The translations under genes and the position numbers were made by a program. The notes beneath the pieces are model-generated. The model was given only the letters and a program-made list of their open reading frames with translations, was not told the origin of the DNA and made no database searches. Shown piece by piece: positions 1 to 11,870 of a stretch of DNA of 64,000 bases (positions are counted from its first letter, which is position 1; the number at the start of each line of letters is the position of its first letter). The stretch is from Axinella damicornis. Taxonomy: Eukaryota > Porifera > Demospongiae > Axinellida > Axinellidae. Location of the stretch: the NCBI GenBank assembly GCA_963931865.1, contig OZ007507.1, positions 10,761,533-10,825,532 of the forward strand, read 5' to 3'.

Positions 1-14
1 GAAGTACTTTTATT

Positions 15-617
15 CTAAACATTAGCTACAGCCGTAGCAGCAGTTTTGACTACGTCCGATAAACTTTCTCTAGGAGAATTTTTGCGGATAATACCACCAG
101 TAAACAAAGGAATCTTAGGAGGATCCTCAAAGCTCTCATGCTGCCCATTTGTAATCATTCTAGCCCAAAGTGCTTCGGCATGTCCATGTCAGGATGCATA
201 CTTTTGAGTTTTTGGTAGGCTTCGTCAACTTCCTGATCATGCTGATCATGCTTAGCACGTTTGCTGCAGGTAGGCTCATCATTGTCATCACCTTTCTTCC
301 TCTTGCCTTCACTGCGTCTTGGTTCACACCATAAGGTGACCTCATCCCCTGAATTAAATGAGCGGTTCAAAGCTGCAAGGTCTTCAGGTGATTCAATCCA
401 ACGTTTGGTTCCCTTCTTTCCCAGATATCCAATCTGGAAGTCACCCGAGACAGGTAAACGGTCTGTCCATTAATTTGATTCGCAGAGCACTTGGTGATAC
501 AAATTTTTGTGTAACGTTGTGCCACATTCGTGTCACAAAATCCCTCCTGGCTTTGGGATCAACAAACCTCACTGAGTAGTGGTATGTGGGCTCACAGCTT
601 TGCAAACCTTGTGATGC
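15..617 (-). pseudogene. Decayed terminal exon of a gene of unknown, possibly transposon-derived family
   Basis: Read on the minus strand, coding sequence starts after an acceptor-like TTTCATAG next to 617 and ends at a TAG at 17-15. An AATAAA (14-9) follows at once, so this looks like a 3' end. Three blocks in different frames are collinear. The first, about 617-445, contains VDPKARRDFV and MWHNVTQKF. The second, about 455-158, contains GYLGKKGTKRWIESPEDL, DEVTLWCEP, a lysine/aspartate-rich linker and MPKHFGL. The third, about 165-15, contains ARMITNGQHESF and PPKIPLFTGG. The shifts near 450 and 160 would each truncate the protein. I do not recognise the family. The compact basic linker and single-exon look suggest a repetitive or transposon-related protein, but that is inference. 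Sequencing indels are an alternative to true decay. Confidence 0.55.
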
Positions 618-1278
618 CTATGAAAATCAGGAACAGACATCCTCATACACACATACACACAGTGAGCAACTACGTACTAAAACATAGCCTCCTTCCCAGG
701 CCCCAGCTTTCCGTCGCTTGCAGTCACGGCAACGAAAAAGCTGGGCCCGGGAACGAGGCTAACTACAACACACCGTATAATATTATAGACTGGACTCACT
801 ACTTGTGTTACCTGTTCTTCTGTACGGTTGCTGGGAATGGTCAATCTCTGGACAGGGCTAGCAGTTGCATTTGCGCTTACAACCAGAGTAGGAGAAGTCG
901 GAATTCTGAAGCCGGCAGTGGCAGCCCACCGAAGTAAAGGGTGGGGGGTGATCGGAGACGCGGTCGACGATGGAGGCCTCGAATTCATGTCTCTGCCACT
1001 CGCATAAAACTATTAAACTCTTGCGGCGCGTGCCCGCCAAAACTGAGCACGTGGTTGGATGGCTTCGATTGGATGAAACTTACGTCAATAGATTTTCGAT
1101 TTCGAATTTCAGTTTCCGGCTTTTCAAAAGAATTTGCAGGGCCCGCGCTATCGAGAGTAGTGAGAATGCAATGTTATAAAATGAAAAAACCATGCAGGAT
1201 TGGTGGTTGTGGGAAATAGCTACAAAATATAGATATGTGGAGGGTGTGCATGTATACAAAGAAATGGGGAGGTTATAA
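618..1278. other. Non-coding stretch with one foldback element
   Basis: Apart from the foldback element at 685-761 I see no supported gene. Short open frames on both strands lack splice context. The stretch is moderately GC-rich around 900-1060. Confidence 0.5.
685..761. mobile_element. Foldback element, TAGYCTCG family, with 9-bp target duplication
   Basis: The ends are TAGCCTCCTTCCCAGGCCC and its inverse GGGCCCGGGAACGAGGCTA, with AGCTTTCCGTCGCTTG and CAACGAAAAAGCT as inner arms, so the whole element folds into a hairpin. It is flanked by ACTAAAACA (676-684) and ACTACAACA (762-770), which match at 8 of 9 bases and look like a target site duplication. The same ends recur many times in this window. 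Confidence 0.8.
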
Positions 1279-1306
1279 GGGGGGGGGGGGGGGGGGGGGG
1301 GGGGGG
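1279..1306 (+). repeat. Poly(G) tract of 28 bases
   Basis: Uninterrupted G28 followed by a G-rich purine run to about 1319. It belongs to a set of long G or C homopolymers scattered over the window. Confidence 0.95.
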
Positions 1307-1319
1307 AGGGGAAGGGGGG

Positions 1320-1934
1320 CACAAAAGGAGGAACTAGTTGAAGATCAGTTTCTAAAAATGTTTCTGTATATACGTATAATTAGAAAATAAAGCAATAATG
1401 CAGTGTTCAATCGACTGTCCACGTATGTGGTTGTAAATCCGTTGACGATGAAAAGAGGGAAGCTAACAGCCCCACACATCGATACTTACTGGTTACTTAG
1501 TCAATCTTCTTTGCGTCTGGGAACGTGTCCAGAATGCGCAGAGATGCTACGAGAGCGCTTCCTGATCGCTAAAAAGAACACGTAAAAAAAAAATTTCCGC
1601 GCTTTGCGCGGACTGATCACCTTCAGCTGTGCGCTGTGTATGTGGCAACCAACCTGCTGAAACCCCCTTTCAACATTTCCTTCTAGATCCGCCACTGCAG
1701 CTGTGTTGCTAAACCTCGCGTACGTATATTTCCTATGCCGTTCTGCAATTTCCTGTGTTCAGAAATAATGAGTGCAACTTTTTCTGTGAGTCCAGTCCCT
1801 GCAGTCCAGTGCCGAGTCCAGTCCACCAAATAGAGACGGCCGAGCCAATAGTAGACAGTAAAACTGGTCGCTGGCTACAGGCCTATGTTTGTACATTTAT
1901 ACATGTACCATAATCTCCAACTGTAACAGGAAGT
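1320..1934. other. Non-coding stretch, probably 5' or intronic to the receptor gene
   Basis: No exon with both splice sites is visible. The first exons (signal peptide) of the downstream receptor gene should lie here or further left, but I could not place them. Confidence 0.4.
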
Positions 1935-2258
1935 AAATCCTAGTTGTTAGCATTCCATTGCCTTGGCACATGGTCTACTCTCCTTTGACCCGAGGGTAAA
2001 TGATTGGCTGTGGGCCTCAAGTACTGAGGTGGATGGAACCCTCACCAGTTGCTACTCAAGTTTTTCTTTACCTCTTGCAGTTAACCCCAAATCCTAGTTG
2101 TTAGCATTCCATTGCCTTGGCACATGGTCTACTCTCCTTTGACCCGAGGGTAAATGGCCTCGAGTACTGGGGGTAAATGGCCTCGAGTACTGAGGTGGAT
2201 GGAACCCCCACCAGTTGCTATACTCAAGTTTTTCTTTACCTCTTGCAGTTAACCCCAA
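1935..2258 (+). repeat. Tandem duplication of an intron end and 3' splice site
   Basis: A unit of about 154 bases beginning AAATCCTAGTTGTTAGC occurs at 1935-2088 and again at 2089-2258. Each copy ends in a polypyrimidine tract, CTCTTGCAG and the first bases of the downstream exon (TTAACCCCAA). The second copy has a further internal duplication around CCTCGAGTACTG. The result is two competing acceptors, near 2080 and at 2248. Confidence 0.85.
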
Positions 2259-5200
2259 TTGGACGATCACTGCCAACTGTTCTGAGGATGGAGCAGCCAG
2301 AGTGGAGTTTACATCTCTTGATTCCGCTGATCATTATCGTATTGATTATGTCTGCACTCACGAAGACAGTGAGCCGGTGAGTTGTGTTCCAACCTTTCAA
2401 CAATCGACAGTCGCAATCATTATTAGCCATTTATTACTAGAGGCAAAAAAATTTCTACGTAAAATTAAAAAGGATTTAGTGATGGCATGTCATATTCTAC
2501 CTCTCAAAGAACCGAAGAAACGAGGAGAAATGCCATTAACCAGCCTCAGTCCCATCCCATTATAAAAATGTAGAATTTAGGGATGGGATAGGACTGAGGC
2601 TGGTTAATGGCATTTCTGCTTGTTTCTTCGGATTTTTGAGAGGTAAAATATGACATGCCATCACAAAATTTTACGGAGAAAATTTTTTGCCTCTCGTTTG
2701 TGCACCTTGCCTACTAAGGCAGTGCAAAGCACCAGTCTTACCCGAAAACGACAACAATCATCAAAACCAGAGGCAGCAGCAGTTGCTGCTCAGCGGGACA
2801 CATGCGTATTTCCGTTTATTATCCGTTTATTATCGTAAATGTTCATATATGTACTGCGCGACTATAGATTTTCAACTGTGCGACAACAGGTTCTGCGCAA
2901 GTATTGGCAGCTTCTGCTATAGAGTAATTGCATATGACAACCTCAAAGGCAACTGGCCGGAACATCTGCAAGGTCGCTACAACTGGTTGTCATGGAAACG
3001 TTCAGCCCTTGATGGCAGCAGGTCCCTCACAGATGTTTAGTGGTTAAGATCACAAGATTATGGTTGTAAATAATCTGGGCCATCAAGTTGCAGTCTCTGA
3101 AACCCTTCTAACCATGGTCTCCAGCTTGTCTGCATGCAACCGGAGGGGGGGTACCAGTCACTCTGTGGTTAATTTGTTTTTGCAGTGATGCATGCATGGG
3201 CGGATCAAAGGCTGTGACTGTAGTTTATATTCGGATGCCATGTTTATACATAGAAATTAAACCATGCTAGCAGCCTCTCCTGGTATTTCCCATAGACAGC
3301 TCAAAGCCATAGTAACTTAAATCACGTTGTAGTTAAACCACCCCCTAGACGCGTTGGGATGCAGGAAAACCCGGAACGGTTTACCAGTAATACACGAGAC
3401 AGTTCCGGGGTAAACCCCCGAGGGCGAAGCCCGCGAGGAGTTTACCTGGAACTGTTGAGTGTATTACGTGGGTGTGGTTTAGCTGGCTTGTACCATGGCA
3501 ACCATACAAATCAAAGGCACCGGCTAAGTGCTTTTGACAGGTGTGTTCTAACGCGCCCTAATTGCCATGTTCTAACTGCCTCTAATTGGAAGTTAGAACA
3601 CAAGAACACGTCTGCACTATATAAACCGTGCGCGGTGCCTTTGATTTGTATGGCTGAAACTGTGGTTGCCAACCTGAAGAGACAAGTGGCTACTTTGGGT
3701 AATTGCATAAGACAACCTGCAAAAGTAGATCATCCCAGTGACAATCTTTGGAACAAGGTCACTCACTACAACTGGTTGTCATGGAAAATTACATACCTGG
3801 ATGGCAGCATGCAGGATACTCCATCCAAGATGTCTAGTTTCCTTGCAAGTTGCCTTCTGCAACTAGTCTCTAATCCCAAAGTAAAGTTCCAACTTGCCTG
3901 CAACCATGGTAACCACTCCTAGCTAAGACGACCAGTTTAATTGTTTTGCAGTGAACTTGTGTTCTAAAGAAAATGGTGGACTGATCACCACTCAGATTTT
4001 GTCTCACAGCTGTACAGGAAGCCATGATACTGATAGCTCTGTACCTATGGCTGCTGTCAATCAATGCAATGAGCACTTTAATCTTACCGTAGTGTACTGT
4101 ACGTATCAAGCGCCCACCACGTATCAAGCGCCCACCCCCTCTTCACGCGAAAGTTACTGCACAAGGTCCAAAAGCACTGTAGTAAGGGCCCACCCATCAC
4201 AAAAATCTTGAGCAGCATTTCTTAACCTCTAGGCGAGGTTGTGCATTCAAAAAAGGCCGATTTACAGTGAAGTATGAACTACGGGCGTGCTTAAAGACGC
4301 GCGATCAATTTTTATGCGTGAAAAATGGACTTAGATATTCATAGCCGGTCATTGATATTCACAGGTTACCGCAGCGCTTGTTGTTTATACAGTACTACAT
4401 GCCTAAGTAGTCTGAGTACGCATCTAGTGCTCTTACATAGTCCTGCTGTTATTTCATTACACAAAGAATGTATGCTAATAGTAGTATAGTCTACGGAGAA
4501 AGCTAATGGTGGTGTAGATTAACAAGCAGAGCAAGCCTTGAAGTGCGCCTCTCTGGATGATAGATGTACGTAAGTTCACCCTGTGTTCATTGCAGTCAAC
4601 GATTTCATAAGCTGTTTGTGTGAATGACTGGTACTGCTCCTGTATGGAATTACTAATCAGCTTCTACAGCTGTAGCTATGCTGGAGTGTTCTCCTACTTA
4701 ATGGTAGCCTTATCAGATCAAGACAGAGGCCTGTTATAACCGGATTATCTAGGGGGACGACGGAACTAGAATACAAGCAATTATGTTTACCATGCAGTAA
4801 CAGTTCACTTCCTATAATTATGCGTGTATGGTTTTGTATTTGCATTCACTGAGTGAGAGATCCTATGTTACAGGTCGCCCCTTGCAAATGTTCCCTCACG
4901 AACATTCCCTTGCGAACATTCTGTCCCTCTTGAACATTCCCTCGCAAACATTCTATCCCTCTTGAACATTCCCTTGCGAACATTCTATCCCTCTTGAACA
5001 TTCCCTTGCGAACATTCTCCCACGAACGATCCCTCATGACGCTTCTGTCCTCTGTCGCCCCTCGCAAAGGTTCTGGCAGCACTAGAGTGTACCTGCAGAG
5101 AAGAAGCAGGGAGCGTCGTACGATAATACATCAATTTGTCCGATCATACCTTCGTCCGAAAATGAACTTTGGCTGGCTGTAGTTCCAGAACCAAGCAACA

Positions 5201-8200
5201 GAGAATCATCAAACTTTCAACTCAAAGTACGATGGGTCTGTAGTATCGACTGAAGGTCCCGCCCACTTCCGGTAATATACGCGCTCGACACTAACACGTC
5301 CGATTATACAGGTCGTCCGATAATCAATTGCTATACTATACCAAACAATACACATTGCCAAATATTTGGTTGGTACTTTAACAGTGTAACCTAAAATTAG
5401 TACATCGATTTTGTACTAGTTACATATTTTGTTTTGTTTCTTTTATACGTGTATTGGATGTACGCACCAAGCAATCTACACATCACTAAATCCTCTAGTG
5501 GATTGATGAATGGTTTAAATTGGTTTGTACTTAAATAGTGTGACCTAAAGTTACGTAGTACGTTAATTTGGGAACGTTTGTGAGGGAATGTTTGTGAGGG
5601 ATATTTCGCGAGAGAGTATTTGCGAGGGAATTTTTGTGAGGGAACTTTCGTGAGGGGCGACCTTCAGGGTCACCGTACTGTACATAGATGAAATGCCCTC
5701 CACAATATATCCATGCACAGCGTCACTCCCAGGACATTTCTGCATCCAGATTTCGATCACTTGCAGTTGGTCAAGTATGACATCAAGAGCAGGTTGAAGA
5801 TAGGTAGATTTGGCAACTTTGAGCTTGTGATCAAAGCGACATGAAGATTGAAAGTACCAGTACCCCTTCAGTATTTGGTTTATACAACAGCTGCATGCAT
5901 ACTATAGGGAATAATGCTCATGTGTGTGCCTGTGCAGAGTGTGCCTCATGCAGTCACTCATTCATAGTGGAAAACTGGAAAACACTGAAGTTAGCAATAA
6001 CGGAAAGCTGGAACTTAAATGGCTATTTTAGTGATATTACAGTCTGGTCTTAGTTAAGCTTACAACTTTTGTATGTCTGTCGTAGCCCTGTCGACGCATG
6101 CCCTGGTGTTTCATGTGATCATGTCAAACCAGTGAGCTTAGTCAGAGCCGGCGGAAGCAATTTGGGTTTGTTAGGGCAAAATGGGACATGTCCACGCCAC
6201 TGCAAGGCTAAGCTAGTGTGTAGAGGCACATAGTGCTGATAGACCTATAAAAAAATTTCACACTCGTTTATCAGTTGCCTGGATGGGCTCTTGTAGCACC
6301 TTCGTGCTTTGTACTGCACTGCCACTGCTCTCTGGTTTCCGTGCAATCCGTGACCGTCTCACTCTTGGCGTGGAAAGGAAATATACGCTGCACTGGTTGT
6401 CCACGCCTACTATAATTATAAGGCGATGAGTTTTCGTCTGCTGTTATTTCACTTCCTGGCTCCACCCCTTTCTAAATCGCACGTGGTAATTAGCACGTAA
6501 CCAGTTTGCAGTGCTGTTGTTCACCATCGTACTCAACAAGCGCCCGGCATGTGTTGTCCATGCACTTCAAGTTTTGCTGCAATGCAACTGGACTCGTAAA
6601 CAGACTTTCCCTCGAGCCTGGTCCCCAGTATGTAGCTATGTATCCACGGAGGAGGACGCCCAGTGCCGCCTGATGTTTAGCAAGTACCATGGTTTATCAA
6701 AACATTGGTCCGGCAGTTGCCGGGTCTGCCAGACCTGTTCTGCCGCCCCTGTTAGTCAAACCATTTGCCACACTCTAAATGTTGACTGCCGATACATGGT
6801 ATGCTTTGTCAGTAGAGGGACAGCAAAATCAACCACAGGAACCATATTCTTGTTTATTTCACATGAGTGGAAACCACACTACCCCATGGTAGCCGGTGCA
6901 ACTTGCAGGTAGCCAAGCTAGGTATAGGGAGTATCAGTCTAAGGTTTCTGTGAGACTCCTCCTTGCCTCAGCCAAGGTTTGTCAGAAGATTACAGCAGCT
7001 GAGAGCTACGTACATGTAAGCATTTGACCTTTCCATCCTGGGGCCTCTTTGAGAGTGATCTCAGCTGCTGGCTTGGGTCTTCAATCAAACCACCAGGTGG
7101 GATACTGATAACATACCTCAATCAGTCAAAAGTGTCTTGCTAGGTAGTTGAATTTGAATGCAAACTTTGACCTCAAAAGATATCAGTCGAGCAGAGCGAA
7201 TGCAAGTGTGTCTATGTTTCCATTCCTTTTTGTTTCCATTTCTGTTAGTAGTAGCTGCCCACGCAATTAGAGTGTGCATACTTTATCATCCTTGCTGTTC
7301 TGAACTCCTTTGGTTAGGAAGTTTGACCACATATTAATTAGCTATGCATAGGATATTTCTCATGGGTACCAGGCTCCCCACTCCTTTTGGCATTGGAAGC
7401 CTGGGAGTGAGGCTATATTGTTTCTTGGTTATGTGGCTACGTCATGATACATCCTGTTGTTTATCCAGATTACAGGCACTCCATGGACAGCCGGTTGGGG
7501 AATTCCGGACAGAAACATGGTGAATGTGTCACAGCAGCTTCAACATGGGACAAACTGCACTTTCTATGTCTGTTACGCATATAGTCGGTTTTACGGAAGG
7601 GCTTCCCCTGCTTCATGTATCACCGGTAAACTGTAGCAAACATAAATATGGAGCAAGGTGTTTTCATGGGTGAATATACTGTAGCATTACTCCTTGTCCT
7701 AACCATCAATAGCTATAGTCATCAACACTGAAATGAATTGGTTCATCAACATTTTGGTATTAGTACTGCCATCGTTAGGGATAGAATGTAGTCTCCCGTT
7801 AATACCCCCGCCATTCAAATGTTTGATTAGTCTGAACTATATGCATTGCTTTACCCATGCTGAGTATTCAGGCATGGGGTAAGCATACAGAATTAACAAG
7901 CCTTGCTGGAAGTAAGCCTCTACGGAACGAATTCTTAAGGGTCTGTAAGCCTCTACAGAACGAAAGGTCTGTAAGCCTCTACAGAACAAAGGGTCTGTCA
8001 GCCTCTACAGAACAAGGGCCTGTAAGCCACTATAGAACAAAGGGCCTTACAGAAACAAGGCTAGCTTCCATGCAATGTCACAAAATAGACAAAGGCTAGG
8101 GAATACTGATATCGTGTGCATCCAAGACGACATCCAGGAATAACCACAACCAAACGACAACACATTTGTTTATTACAAAACCACTGAACCTAGTACCATT

Positions 8201-11200
8201 GCTAGATTCTAGGGTAGCTGCCCCTATTATGAGACATGAAACCATTACAAGTTAACCAACAAGCTATCAACAGGATGTGATTGTACTATGGTATAGATTT
8301 AACAAGATAATACACTGTACTAACAATCCATGGTAGACAAAGTTTCAGTCTCTTCTCTGTACTTTAGTTTGGCTGCATTTTAATCACATACGTTAATGAG
8401 CCAATTATGAGACAGAATATGTATTATGAGACACCCCAGTTTTTGCTATAATGTTTCATACCTAATCATCATTTGGCTAGGTAGCTACACCCTACCAGCA
8501 TAGAAGATTCTGCTAGAACTATTTCAATGCAAACATGCTTGTTGGTATTCTGGCAGTGTGTTTTTTATTAGGACAATCGGAACTACCCATAAATTTCACC
8601 AAAATTTTATATACTGTCCAAATCATGAATACCAAATGCTTTGCACCATTCATTCTATCAAACGGTGGATGATACATTTGACAATGTTCAGGCAAGGTGA
8701 CGATGTCTATAAATTGTAGTAAAGTATGAAATCCATAATTGGTGCTGTCTCATATACCTGCACCTAACCCTATACCGCTCCTTCCTCAGTCTCTCTTTCC
8801 TTTGCCTATACTGGTTATGTTCCTGCATTGATAGCTTCAACAGCATCTGTCTTATACAGTGGGTTCAACAGCAACCAAGCATAGTGAATTGCTGGCATGG
8901 AAAATAGTGGCTCAGTGGTTCGATCTCATAGGGATGTAAGATTCAGTAAGTCAGATGCCAAAATTAGATGAGGATTTCATCTCATGCAGATATTAATGAG
9001 TGTGCCACCAACAATGGAGGGTGTGAACACAACTGTACTAATACCATTGGTAGCTTCAACTGCAGCTGTGGGACAGACTACCAGCTGGACCAAAATGGAT
9101 TGAACTGCACTGGTGAGCATTAATGCATTGGCAGCCTCACCTGTACATGCTTGAACGCGATGAAGTAACTAACTATACAGTGTTACAGAGTACGAGACCA
9201 GAAATGTCTCACAATTGTAATGAAGACTGCCTGCACCACGGTTTCCAGCGTACCTACCAAAGTTAGTTGAGGATTTCATCTCATGCAGATATTAATGAGT
9301 GTGCCACAAACAATGGAGGGTGTGAACACAACTGTGCTAATGCTGTTGGTAGCTTCAACTGCAGCTGTGGGACAGACTACCAGCTGGATGAAAATGGATT
9401 GAACTGCACTGGTGAGCATTAATGCATTGGCAGCCTCACCTGTACATGCTTGAACAAGATTAAGTAACTAACTCTATACAGTGTTACAGAGTAAGAGACC
9501 AGAAATGTCTCACAATTGTAGTGAAGACTGCCTGCATAAGGGTTTCCAGCGTACCGGCCATACTTGAGAAACTCCTTCGCAGAACTGCTCTCTTAAATTC
9601 CAGGAAGGTCTTTGTGCCAGCAACCGTAGTTAAAATTAGCAGGATTCACTGGGAAATGGCTTTAAGACTGATCCAGTCTGACCAGTTCTGAAGCCATTTT
9701 CCAGTGAATCCTGCTAATTCTAAGTGTTGTAGCTCTACTTACATAAAGACTGAGTTGATCTTTGAGTTTTTCTTTTTGTATCCCCTGAGGGTTTTGCCAC
9801 AATTGTGTCTAACGAGGGCTTGGAGAAGGCAAGAGCCTAAGTTCCCTGGCTGAGACTGAAATAATGTCGGCAACTTCTTAATTTGTGGTGGTTTGCCTAT
9901 GCTGGTTATGTTCCTGCATTGGTAGCGTCAACAGCATCTGGCTTGTACAGTGGATTCAACTGCAATGTTAGGGAATTGCCTCAGTGTAATGAGGCACCTT
10001 TCAGTGTAACTGGCAGTCTATATAAACCCAATACATCCATTCCAAGCATAGTGAATTGTTGGCATAGACAATAGTAAAGAGGGCTCAGTGGTTCGATCTC
10101 ATAGGGATGTAAGGTTCAGTAGGTCAGATGCCAAAATTAGATGAGGATTTCATTCCATGCAGTTATTAATGAGTGTGCCACCAACAATGGAGGGTGTGAA
10201 CACAACTGTACTAATGCTGTTGGTAGCTTCAACTGCAGCTGTGGGACAGGCTACCAGCTGGACGAAAATGGATTGAACTGCACTGGTGAGCATTAATGCA
10301 TTGGCAGCCTCACCTGTACATGCTTGAACGAACTAACTATACAGTGTTACAGAGTAAGAGACCTGAAATATCTCACAATTGTAATGAAGACTGCCTGCAC
10401 AAGGGTTTCCAGCATACCTACCATACTTGAGAAATTCCTACACAGAAATGCTCTCTTAAATTCCAGGAAGGTGTTTGTGCCAGCAACAGTACTTAGAAAA
10501 TGGTTTGAAGACTGGTCCTGTCTTGAAGCCATTTGTGCTTTGTGTCGTATGTTGATGACTTTCGGCGTCGGGCAGTAGTGTTGTTGGTGACTGCTGATTC
10601 ATGTAGATTGTGCCACGTATAGCTGAACATGTCTAGTCACTGTTCCATGATATATTGGGATGATTGGTGTGGGCTGTAATTGAACCATGGATAATAGAGC
10701 ACGGGGAACTGGATTGGAAACGCGCGCGCCGCCCTATTCTTAATGTATGAAATGTCGGCACAGCCTTTGATTGAATGCGGGTTTCGCTGGTTTTTTGTTG
10801 TCCCTCTGGTGCCACACAGGGACTGTTCCGGGGCTTACCTCTTGTACCGTTGTATGCCCTAAGTGGTAAGTTTTGCTCCTGAGTCGTAGATAAAAGCATG
10901 CTTGGGCTGCCCCCCAAAAACGGACATATCGGATACCATTGGCAGTTATAACTGCAGTTGCAGGAGTGGATATGAGGGAGACGGCTTCAACTGCACAGGT
11001 TACACAACTTTGTCTACTGTACATAGACACACAAGCTCAGATCTCTTTGAATGAAGATGAACGGGTTTGTTGCAACCTCAGTTACACTTCACTGTATGTA
11101 GAATGGGTGCATAATCTGTTATGGATGGCCACATACTTGACAATGACTTCATCTCTCACATGCAGCTTCTCCCAAAGGTTTCCACCTTGAGCCTAGAACG

Positions 11201-11830
11201 ATTGCAATCATATGTGTTGTGGTTATGATAGCACTACTCATTGCTGCGCTGTGTGGGGTCATCTGTGCTGTGCATCTATGCAGGAGGGAGGACACTTCGA
11301 TGTACGTAAAACATAATGTGCCACACTGTCATAATTTTCGTTGCATGTGCCTGATTTATTGGGCGAGTCTGCATAGTTGCTAACCATCCTTGGAACCTCA
11401 GGGACAGTCCCAGAATTCTTGTCCCCCATCTTTGTCTCATATGGATCCTAGAATAGCAATAGTCTGTTCTCCTTCCCAGTCTGGTCTAATGGAAATTGTA
11501 CAAGCTGGCTGAGTTGCTGTAAGACTACCTGAAGCTAAGAAGGGATCGTATGCCACTTTGATGCTGCAGGTCTTGGTGCACGGTTTGCTGCTTGGGGTGT
11601 CAACTTGGCATGTGTTGCACCAAGGGGGGGAGGGGGTGGAGGGGAGGGGGGAAGGGGAGGGGGTGGAGGGGAAGGGGTGGAGGGGAGGAGGTAGAGGGGA
11701 GGGGGAAAGGGGAGGGGGCAGAAGGGAGAGGGGAGTGGAGGGGGCAGAGGGGAGGGGGTGGAGGGTAGGGGGCAAAGTGGAGGGGGCGGAGGGGAGGGTA
11801 GGAGGCGGGGGGGGGGGGGAGGGTAGGAGG

Positions 11831-11870
<40 letters not shown>

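Larger units (their letters stand above)
2937..3925 (+). repeat. Direct repeat pair in a receptor intron
   Basis: Diverged direct repeats lie near 2937-3135 and 3712-3925. Shared blocks include CTACAACTGGTTGTCATGGAAA, GATGGCAGCA and the motif around CTTGCCTGCAACCATGG. The two foldback elements 3335-3480 and 3493-3670 sit between the copies. Confidence 0.6.

Noticed and set aside
6511..6912. Open frame of 133 codons rich in cysteine inside the receptor intron
   Set aside because: No acceptor or donor fits its frame and phase, and its cysteine spacing matches no domain I know. Kept as intron.
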